This document shows, piece after piece, positions 4,578-10,544 of a stretch of DNA of 10,544 nucleotides. The position numbers and the translations under genes are program-made. The stretch comes from Microcaldota archaeon. Lineage in GTDB: Archaea > Micrarchaeota > Micrarchaeia > Micrarchaeales > CABMGC01. Below the pieces are notes generated by a model. That model was not told where the DNA came from and made no database searches. It saw only the letters and a program-made list of their open reading frames with translations. The stretch spans positions 1-10,544 of the forward strand of contig DAHVVD010000019.1 in assembly GCA_027328265.1 (NCBI GenBank), read 5' to 3'. The first letter of the stretch is position 1; each line of letters begins with the position of its first letter.

Positions 4578-7337
4578 ATGAAAAGCCCTTATTCGTCTTT
4601 CCTCTCCCAGTTCGGCAAATTCACCGAGATACAGGAGCTTGCGATACCTGTGGTGAAGTCAGGAAAGAACTGCCTGATAATATCACCTACAGGCACAGGC
4701 AAGACAGAAGCGGCCATACTGCCTGTGCTAGAAAGGCTTGAAGGCCTGAACGAGGAAAAAGGGATCTTCGCTCTTTACATAACACCGCTCAGGGCTCTTA
4801 ACAGGGACTTGGAAAAGAGGCTTCGGGGGCTGTGCAAGGAGCTTGGCATAAGCCTAGGGACAAGACACGGAGACACTGCACAGAGCGAGAGGGCAAAGCA
4901 GGCCGCAAATCCTCCGCGCCTGATAGTCACCACGCCAGAGACGCTCCAAAACCTTTTCCTTTCACCAAGGCTCAGGGAGGCGATGCGTGAAGTCAAGGTT
5001 GTCATAGTAGACGAGCTTCATGAGTTGTATTCCAACAAGAGAGGGGCTCAGCTTGCAGTTGCGCTGGAAAGGATTGAGGAGCTTGCGGGGGCATTCCAGC
5101 GGGTGGGAATAAGCGCGACTGTGGGCGATGAGGATGTTGTCTCTTTCTTCCTGTTCGGGAAAAGAGGGCATGAAGTCGTAAAAGCGCGGGCCACAAAAAA
5201 ATTCGAGGTGGGCATCGAGATGCCGACAGTACCGAAAAGAAGGCACCCAGAGTTCGAGGAAGCTTTCTCTCTGGACGATGACGCGCTAGCAAGGATAGAG
5301 AGGGTATCTGACATTATAAACGGCTCGGGAGCCACTCTCGTCTTCGGAAACACGAGGCAGGCTGTGGAGTCGCTCGGCAGCAAGCTTGTGTACCTGAACA
5401 GGCTTGAAGGTGTGGACTCGGTTGGGATACACCACAGCTCGCTTGACAAAAGCGAGAGGGTGGAGATAGAGAACTCCTTCAAGGAAGGAAAGCTCAAAGG
5501 AATAATAGCGACAAGCTCGCTGGAGCTGGGAATTGACATAGGGAGGATAGACCACGTCGTCCAGTATGGATCCCCAAGACGGGCAGGGAGGCTTATTCAG
5601 AGGATTGGGAGGGGAGGCCATAGAGAAGGTGGGGTTTCGAGAGGCCACATAATCGTATCAGGTGCCTTGGAGGCCTTGGAATCCGTATCGACAGTTATAG
5701 CGGCCGAGAAAGGAGAGCTGGAGACAGGCAGGATTGAGTCTAATGCTGCTGATGTGCTTGTAAATCAGATAACCGCAATTTCTTTAGAGTACAGGAAAAT
5801 CGAGCTTGGAAAACTTTATTCCTTGATTGCCAGGGCCTCTCCTTACATTGGCTTGGGAAAGGAAGATTTCGACAAGGCACTGGCGTTTGCATCCGGTTTG
5901 CACTTGATAAAAATAGATAGTGGTCATGCTATTCTTTCTTCAAGGACAAGAAAATATTTCTTCGGCAACATAAGCGTTATTCCTGATTCACCAAGATTTT
6001 TTGTAAGGGATGCCATAAGAAACAAGATAATATCCACGCTTGACGAGAGCTTTGTTTATAATTATCTTGACGAAGGAGTGTCTTTCATAACCAAAGGCAT
6101 GCCTTGGAAAGTCCTGAGTGTGGAAGAGGATACTGTTTTCGTGGAGCCAGGGGCTGATTTTGAGTCTTCTGTGCCTGACTGGGAGGGCGAAGACATCCCT
6201 GTAGCATATAGGGTAGCGAGAAGGGCTGCTGGTCTCTTGTCTGATAAAAAAACTATGTCGGAAAAATTGGATGCTCAATCTTTTAAGATCTTATCTCGTT
6301 TTGCCGACCTGCAGAGGGAGTGCTTCCTTTTCAACGAGGGAAGGGTTGTCTTTGAAGAGCTTGATGATTACGTTGTTGTGCACACGCCTCTTGGAAAGCA
6401 GGCGAACGAGTTTCTTGCAAGGATTGTTTCCGGACTTATTGTCAGCAACACAAAAGACAGGGCATATGTCAGAGCTACGCCATACGCGCTGATAATAGAC
6501 TGCAGGCGTTTGAGGAAGTTCCCGGATATGAAGCGTGTTTTCAATACTATTGCAGGCACCAATGCTGCGGATGATGCAAGGCTGATTGAAAATTCAGAGC
6601 TTTTTAGATATAAGTTCGTGCAGGTAGCCAAGCTTTTTGGTATAATTGAAAAGAAAGCTGTTGTTACAAGAAGCATGGCGAATAGGTTGATAGAATATCA
6701 CAAAGGCTCAATAATCTACAGCGAGGCATTGCGCGATTTATACAAGAACTATTTGGATCCTGAAACAATTAGGGTATTCATAGAAAAGCTTAGAAAAAAG
6801 GAGATACTTGTTGAGCCGCGTCCTGGAGAGTCGCCTTTGACCAAAGAGATATTGAGGTCTGTCTTGAATTACAGAGAGTTCCTCTCTCGGTCTTCTGCCG
6901 GGGAGGAGGAACTAAAGGCATTCGAGGAGAGATTCGGGGACAGAGATGTTGTGCTCATTTGCACTTTCTGCGGTCTTCAGTTCAGCCACAAGATTGACTT
7001 GAACAGCGAAAAGGAGATTGTCTGCAGGCGTTGCACAAGCAAGATGCTGGCAATATATGATGAAAGATATGCCGAGGCATTATCCAAGAAGTTGGCCGGA
7101 GCAAAATTAAGAGGAGGGGATAAGGAGGCTTACAATAACGCAATAGTTGAAACTGGGATGCTGAGTTCCTATGGCGACAGAGCCATAGCTGCGCTGCTTA
7201 CCTATGGAGTTGGCCTCGTAACCGCAGCAAGGATATTGAGGATGGTCAGGAAAGACAAGACGCACTTCCTAAGAGATCTCATAAACGCTCAGAAGACCTT
7301 TGTTAAAAACAGCAGGTTCTGGATGAAAGGCAAATGA
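4578..7337 (+). CDS. lhr: Lhr-family superfamily 2 ATP-dependent helicase with C-terminal four-cysteine motif
   Basis: The 919-aa protein is a complete Lhr-type helicase, an ATP-dependent 3'-5' nucleic acid translocase family linked to DNA repair or RNA handling. Visible motifs: Q-motif region FTEIQELAIP (15-24), Walker A SPTGTGKT (36-43), TPLRALNRDL (69-78), TPETLQ (119-124), Walker B DELH (145-148), SAT (179-181), VFGNTRQ (255-261), TSSLELGIDIG (312-322) and QRIGRGGHR (341-349). Lhr winged-helix and beta-rich regions should follow. C795, C798, C816 and C819 form a CxxC-17-CxxC probable zinc site, and the tail ALLTYGVGLVTAARIL resembles a helix-hairpin-helix-like end. The start lies 24 bases after the preceding stop with no obvious Shine-Dalgarno site; the N-terminus fits the family. 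Base composition changes inside the gene: about 57% G+C at 5341-5400 against about 30% at 6241-6300. Confidence 0.95.
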   Translation: MKSPYSSFLSQFGKFTEIQELAIPVVKSGKNCLIISPTGTGKTEAAILPVLERLEGLNEEKGIFALYITPLRALNRDLEKRLRGLCKELGISLGTRHGDTAQSERAKQAANPPRLIVTTPETLQNLFLSPRLREAMREVKVVIVDELHELYSNKRGAQLAVALERIEELAGAFQRVGISATVGDEDVVSFFLFGKRGHEVVKARATKKFEVGIEMPTVPKRRHPEFEEAFSLDDDALARIERVSDIINGSGATLVFGNTRQAVESLGSKLVYLNRLEGVDSVGIHHSSLDKSERVEIENSFKEGKLKGIIATSSLELGIDIGRIDHVVQYGSPRRAGRLIQRIGRGGHREGGVSRGHIIVSGALEALESVSTVIAAEKGELETGRIESNAADVLVNQITAISLEYRKIELGKLYSLIARASPYIGLGKEDFDKALAFASGLHLIKIDSGHAILSSRTRKYFFGNISVIPDSPRFFVRDAIRNKIISTLDESFVYNYLDEGVSFITKGMPWKVLSVEEDTVFVEPGADFESSVPDWEGEDIPVAYRVARRAAGLLSDKKTMSEKLDAQSFKILSRFADLQRECFLFNEGRVVFEELDDYVVVHTPLGKQANEFLARIVSGLIVSNTKDRAYVRATPYALIIDCRRLRKFPDMKRVFNTIAGTNAADDARLIENSELFRYKFVQVAKLFGIIEKKAVVTRSMANRLIEYHKGSIIYSEALRDLYKNYLDPETIRVFIEKLRKKEILVEPRPGESPLTKEILRSVLNYREFLSRSSAGEEELKAFEERFGDRDVVLICTFCGLQFSHKIDLNSEKEIVCRRCTSKMLAIYDERYAEALSKKLAGAKLRGGDKEAYNNAIVETGMLSSYGDRAIAALLTYGVGLVTAARILRMVRKDKTHFLRDLINAQKTFVKNSRFWMKGK

Positions 7338-7340
7338 ACA

Positions 7341-7360
7341 CCTCAGGGCAAGCCCTGGGG
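7341..7360. repeat. GC-rich inverted repeat next to the lhr stop
   Basis: CCTCAGGGC at 7341-7349 and GCCCTGGGG at 7352-7360 can pair over nine positions with one mismatch around a very short AA loop. It begins 4 bases after the lhr stop. It could be the terminal hairpin of the IS605-like remnant, and it might also help end transcription from lhr. Confidence 0.7.
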
Positions 7361-7372
7361 TATCCGCTCTGC

Positions 7373-7489
7373 CTAGAAGTCACTTATCTTTAATGTTGCA
7401 GTTTCGAAATTCGTGACATCCTCCCGCCCGTAAACGGCGTGGGCTTTCTGCTCAGCATAGGTGCCTGCACCCAGGGGGTTGGGGAATTC
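7373..7489 (-). pseudogene. 38-codon frame tail, possible C-terminal remnant of TnpB
   Basis: Between a TAG at 7490-7492 and a TAG at 7373-7375 the minus strand is open for 38 codons. It includes PLGAGTYAEQKAHAVYGRED and ends LKISDF. There is no start codon, and the 7423-7443 hairpin is embedded in it, as expected if this is the last part of a tnpB gene running into its right-end structure. It carries none of the TnpB catalytic or zinc-finger motifs, so no function is expected from it as protein. It could be chance openness. Confidence 0.4.
7423..7443. repeat. GC-rich hairpin with TAAA loop, IS605-end type
   Basis: CCCGCCCG at 7423-7430 and CGGCGTGGG at 7435-7443 pair over eight positions, including one G-T wobble and one bulged C, closing a TAAA loop. 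On the plus strand it is directly preceded by TGACATCCT, the combination usual at IS200/IS605-family ends. Confidence 0.65.
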
Positions 7490-7507
7490 CTAAGCCATTA
7501 AAAGTAC

Positions 7508-9958
7508 TTAGGTTTGCGATGCTGGTGGAAGAGGAGAGTTTGCTTGTTCTGTTGGCTGTATTTCTTCCTCGAATAGAATCGCGCCTGAGATTTTCGCTCC
7601 TTCATCCATCCTCATAAGCCTCACTCCGCTCGCGCTCCTTCCAGTTATTCTTATTGAGGAGATTGGTATCGTTATGCTCTTCCCTCTTGTGTTGATTAAT
7701 ATCAGGTGCTTTTCCTTTCCTATAAACATTGACCTTGAAACAGGGCCTGTTTTCTGTGTTATCTTAATATTTCTTACGCCCTTGCCTCCCCTTGCCTGTA
7801 GCCTGTATTCGCGTATTGGTGTTATCTTTCCGAAGCCGTTCTCGGTTATTGCAAGTATGCTCCCATCATCATTTGCTGCGAATATGTTTTGGGCCTCTCC
7901 GCTTGCAGCCCTTATCCCCCTCACTCCCATTGAGGTTCTCCCGGTGAATCTTAGTTCGTCTTCGCTGAACCTGATTGCCTTGCCATTCTTTGTAACTATT
8001 ATTAGGTATTTCTCTCCAGAGTAGGCTGTTGCGTCTGCTATCTCGTCTCCTCCAGCAAGCGTAAGAGCCCGCACCCCTGTTGATCTTGGGTGTGAAAATA
8101 GTTCGCCTTTCATTCTTTTTATTGTGCCTTTCTTTGTCAGGAAGACTATCTTTGAATCGACGAACTTCTTTACATCGAGAAGACCCACCACCCTTTCTCC
8201 TTCTATGTTGAGAAGGTTTACTATTGCTCTGCCTTCTGAGTATCTGCTGCTCTCTGGCACGTTGTATGCTTTCAGCCAGTATGCCCTGCCGTTGTTTGAT
8301 ATGCATACTAAGTAGTCCTTGTTGTTGCAGTTTATTATCTGCCTTACAGAGTCGCCTTCTTTCAGGTTTATTGATATTATGCCTTTCCCTCCTCTGGCTT
8401 GCTCCTTGTAGTTGCCTGTGTTCATTCTCTTGACATACCCCTCTTCGGTGAGTATTACAGTGACCTTGTCGTTGCTTATCATGTCTTCTTCGGTTATCTC
8501 TGCTCCGCCTTCTGAGAACACGATTTCTGTTTTTCGCGGCCTTCCGTATTTCTTCTTAAGCTCAGCCATTTCCTCTTTGATTATTGAGTTTATCTTCTCC
8601 TTTGAGTTAATTATCTCGGTATGGTGTTTTATTTTCTCTTCGAGATTTGTCTTTTCTTTCTGCAACGACTCGTCTTCCAGCTTGGTGAGCCTGCTCAGCC
8701 TCATCTCCAGTATCGCGTCTGCCTGCTTTTCGCTAAGGCCGAACTTTGAGACCATTTTTGCCTTGGCCTCCTTGGCCTCCGAACTGCTCCTGACAAGTTC
8801 TATTATTGAGTCGATGTTTTCTATGGCTTTCAGGAGGCCTTCTGTTATGTGAAGCTTGTCTTTTGCCACACCGAGTTCGTATTTGCTTAGCCTTAGGATA
8901 ACTTCTTCCCTGTGGGCTATGAACGTGTCTATCAGCTGGAGTATGTTTAGGCTCTTGAGGCTCTTCCCCACTATTGCCAAGTTGATTATTGGATATGTTA
9001 CTTCCATTTGTGTGTGGCGGTACAGCTGGTTGAGAACCTGTTCGGGATTCTCACCTTGCTTCAGTTCTACAACTACACTTATGCCTTTTCTGTCGCTTTC
9101 GTCTCGTATGTCTCTTATTCCTGTAATTCTTTTTTCTCGTGTGAGTGCGGCTATGTTCTGAATAAGTTGTGATTTGTTGACATTGTAAGGAATCTCGGTT
9201 ATTGTTATCTTGTTGCTCTTAGTGTCAATCTCTGTTTTTCCTTTTATTGTTAATTGTCCTCGTCCGTGAACGTAGCCGTTCATGCTGGTTGGGGTCATTA
9301 CTGCTACTCCGCCTGTTGGAAAGTCAGGTCCTTTTATTATATCCATTATTTCCTCTGGTGTGGTTTCTTTTTTTCCCAGCCTAAATATCACAGCTTCGCA
9401 GATCTCGATTAGATTGTGTGGTGGGATGCTTGTCGCTACTCCAACTGCGATGCCTGAGGCGCCGTTTATTAGGAGATTTGGAATTTTACCTGGAAGTATC
9501 CACGGTTCTTTCTCTGTGTTGTCGAAGTTTGGCACCATGTCCACAGTTTCTTGCTCCAGACCTTCGAGTATCTCTTCAGAAAACTTGGTGAGTCTTGCTT
9601 CTGTGTACCTTTGTGCAGCAGCTCCGTCTCCGTCGACGCTCCCCCAGTTCCCTTGCCCTTCAACAAGCGTGTGGTTCATCGAGAAACTTTGGGCCATCCT
9701 CACAAGAGTATCGTAGACTGCTATGTCTCCGTGGGGGTGGTATTTTCCTAGTGTTTCTCCTACTATTCTTGCGCTTTTCTTTGTCGGCTGGTTGTGCGTG
9801 TTGTTCATTTTGTACATCGCGTAGAGTATCCTTCTCTGCGCAGGTTTTAGGCCGTCCCTTGCCTCTGGTATGGCCCTGCCTATGATTACGCTCATCGCGT
9901 AGTCGATGTAGCTTGCTTGGAGCTCTTCCTCTAAAATAACATCATTAATTTTTGCCAT
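7508..9958 (-). CDS. gyrA: DNA gyrase subunit A
   Basis: This 816-aa protein is the DNA breakage-reunion and wrapping subunit of gyrase, which introduces negative supercoils using ATP hydrolysed by GyrB. The winged-helix/tower region carries the catalytic tyrosine Y118 in AAAQRYTEARL. KKSARIVGETLGKYHPHGD (60-78) is the quinolone-pocket helix region. A coiled coil spans about 350-470. The C-terminal beta-pinwheel follows, with GyrA boxes QARGGKG at 520-526 and again at 721-727, so this is a true gyrase A and not ParC/topo IV. The length is normal, and the last 20 residues are a Pro/Gln/Glu-rich tail. The residue matching E. coli Ser83 is Ile79; Asp87 is kept as Asp83. The ATG lies 8 bases after the gyrB stop with no clear Shine-Dalgarno site, so translation is probably coupled to gyrB. 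Archaeal gyrase genes are thought to derive from bacteria. Confidence 0.98.
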   Translation of the reverse strand: MAKINDVILEEELQASYIDYAMSVIIGRAIPEARDGLKPAQRRILYAMYKMNNTHNQPTKKSARIVGETLGKYHPHGDIAVYDTLVRMAQSFSMNHTLVEGQGNWGSVDGDGAAAQRYTEARLTKFSEEILEGLEQETVDMVPNFDNTEKEPWILPGKIPNLLINGASGIAVGVATSIPPHNLIEICEAVIFRLGKKETTPEEIMDIIKGPDFPTGGVAVMTPTSMNGYVHGRGQLTIKGKTEIDTKSNKITITEIPYNVNKSQLIQNIAALTREKRITGIRDIRDESDRKGISVVVELKQGENPEQVLNQLYRHTQMEVTYPIINLAIVGKSLKSLNILQLIDTFIAHREEVILRLSKYELGVAKDKLHITEGLLKAIENIDSIIELVRSSSEAKEAKAKMVSKFGLSEKQADAILEMRLSRLTKLEDESLQKEKTNLEEKIKHHTEIINSKEKINSIIKEEMAELKKKYGRPRKTEIVFSEGGAEITEEDMISNDKVTVILTEEGYVKRMNTGNYKEQARGGKGIISINLKEGDSVRQIINCNNKDYLVCISNNGRAYWLKAYNVPESSRYSEGRAIVNLLNIEGERVVGLLDVKKFVDSKIVFLTKKGTIKRMKGELFSHPRSTGVRALTLAGGDEIADATAYSGEKYLIIVTKNGKAIRFSEDELRFTGRTSMGVRGIRAASGEAQNIFAANDDGSILAITENGFGKITPIREYRLQARGGKGVRNIKITQKTGPVSRSMFIGKEKHLILINTRGKSITIPISSIRITGRSASGVRLMRMDEGAKISGAILFEEEIQPTEQANSPLPPASQT

Positions 9959-9965
9959 AAAAACA

Positions 9966-10544
9966 CTAGATGTCCAAGAAACTTACCTGCTCTGCGTGGT
10001 CGTGCAGGAACCTCCTTCTCTGCGCCGGGTCTATCCCCATCAGTATTGTGAAGAGGCTGTCTGCCATCTGCGCGTCCTTTATTGTGACCCTCTTCAACAT
10101 TCTTTTCTCAGGGTTCATAGTGGTTTCCCAGAGTTGGTCCGGATTCATCTCTCCGAGGCCTTTGTATCTCTGCACTTCTGAGGAGCCACCATTCAAAGAC
10201 CCGAGTTTCTGGTTAAGCTCTTCTTCGTTCTAATAGTAGATGGCTGTCTTTCCGCTTGTGAATTTAAAGAGTGGTGGCTGGGCGATGTAGATATAGCCCG
10301 ATTCTATCAGTTTTTTCATGTATCTGTAGAAGAAAGTCAGCAGTAGTGTGCGTATGTGGCTCCCGTCCACATCTGCGTCGGTCATTATTATTATCTTCTT
10401 GTACCGCGTCTTTTCTGCGTTGAAGGTGTCTGATATTCCTGTGCCGAACGCTGCGATCATGGACTTTATTTCAGCGTTGTCAAATATTTTCTCTATCCCT
10501 GCCTTCTCCACGTTGAGTATCTTTCCTCTCAGAGGCAGTATGGC
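9966..10544 (-). CDS. gyrB: DNA gyrase subunit B, C-terminal part, interrupted by an in-frame TAG
   Basis: The window contains the last 193 codons of gyrB, running in from the right edge. It carries AILPLRGKILNVEKA, the TOPRIM metal motif DADVDGSH (fragment residues 56-63), IAQPPLFK, RYKGLGEMNP (126-135), LWETTMNPE and the expected end VSFLDI before TAG. This half binds GyrA and supplies the Mg2+ site for DNA cleavage. Fragment codon 105 (10230-10232) is TAG, in frame with both sides: ...GKTAIYY, TAG, NEEELNQKLG.... There is no frameshift and no missing segment. In related GyrB proteins this position usually carries Tyr, so one base change from TAC or TAT explains it. Possible readings are a nonsense mutation (pseudogene), a sequence error, or read-through or recoding of UAG. 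If read as separate parts, the downstream piece could restart at TTG 10196, but it would lack the TOPRIM acidic residues. Confidence 0.93.
10230..10232 (-). other. In-frame amber codon inside gyrB
   Basis: Minus-strand codons here read TAC TAT TAG AAC GAA. Conserved GyrB sequence continues in the same frame on both sides, so the TAG replaces one residue, and alignment from memory to YNDKEL/YSDRE-type segments places Tyr there. TAG is also the terminal stop of gyrB, tuf and the gene at 2010, so it is an ordinary stop elsewhere in this window. Confidence 0.9.

Larger units (their letters stand above)
7341..7492 (-). mobile_element. Probable IS200/IS605-family tnpB 3'-end remnant (omega-RNA-like solo end)
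   Basis: The gap between the convergent lhr and gyrA genes is not ordinary spacer. On the minus strand it contains a GC-rich hairpin (7423-7443) followed directly by GGGAGGATGTCAC, then about 45 bases on a TAG, and then a second GC-rich hairpin (7341-7360). From memory of the family, a GC-rich hairpin plus GAGGATGTCA is characteristic of the 3' ends of IS605/IS1341-type tnpB genes, where the gene end overlaps the right end and the omega RNA. No TnpA and no TnpB body is present, so this would be a solo end left by deletion, or a small non-autonomous element. The rest of the family identification needs a database comparison. Confidence 0.55.

Noticed and set aside
5048..5539. 163-aa minus-strand frame inside lhr, plus similar frames at 5002-5292 and 5286-5648
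   Set aside because: All are antisense to the helicase core, Ser/Pro-rich and low in complexity; they are shadows of the lhr codons.
7869..8306. 145-aa minus-strand frame within gyrA, and 144-146-aa plus-strand frames opposite gyrA
   Set aside because: gyrA covers the region with conserved pinwheel sequence; the alternatives are charged or hydrophobic shadow translations with no family features.
9966..10196. The gyrB 3' segment as an independent small gene starting at TTG 10196
   Set aside because: It begins inside the conserved GyrB fold, has no ribosome-binding site, and continues in frame upstream through the single TAG. It is part of gyrB.
1..10544. CRISPR array or intact transposase
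   Set aside because: No regularly spaced repeats are visible, and no complete TnpA, TnpB or other transposase frame is present; only the short IS605-like end at 7341-7492 was kept.

Overview
The window looks like a piece of an archaeal chromosome. The translation genes are archaeal in type: EF-1 alpha rather than EF-Tu, followed by an archaeal ribosomal protein S10. There is an Lhr-type helicase, and TATA-box promoters sit about 25 bases ahead of probably leaderless starts. A membrane-anchored surface protein carries 24 N-glycosylation sequons. Bacterial-type gyrase genes (gyrB-gyrA) occur in many Euryarchaeota and in DPANN lineages. That, with the small wHTH and surface proteins, suggests a DPANN or related lineage such as Micrarchaeota, but the sequence alone does not settle this.

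Layout. Positions 1-94 (minus) hold the 5' end of an unrecognised gene leaving the window. Positions 250-1831 (minus) hold tuf (EF-1 alpha) followed 7 bases later by rps10. S10 has no ATG, GTG or TTG start; the only start that fits the family is ATA. A TATA-type promoter lies near 1920, with a 5' leader containing a hairpin and a 14-codon upstream ORF. Positions 2010-2432 and 2482-2952 (plus) encode two small winged-helix proteins, each with its own TATA-like box. Positions 2958-4553 encode a secreted, N-terminally anchored glycoprotein, tightly coupled to the second wHTH gene. Positions 4578-7337 encode a 919-aa Lhr-family helicase. Positions 7338-7507, between the convergent lhr and gyrA genes, hold two hairpins and a 38-codon reading-frame tail resembling the 3' end of an IS200/IS605-family tnpB element (an orphan omega-RNA-like remnant). 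Positions 7508-9958 (minus) are gyrA, and 9966-10544 (minus) is the 3' part of gyrB, which carries an in-frame TAG at 10230-10232.

How the genes work together. tuf and rps10 form a translation unit. gyrB and gyrA form one operon for the two subunits of gyrase. The second wHTH gene, the surface protein and lhr are close enough to be co-transcribed, although their functional link is unclear. The points most worth a second look are the amber codon inside gyrB, the ATA start of rps10, and the solo IS605-like end between lhr and gyrA.
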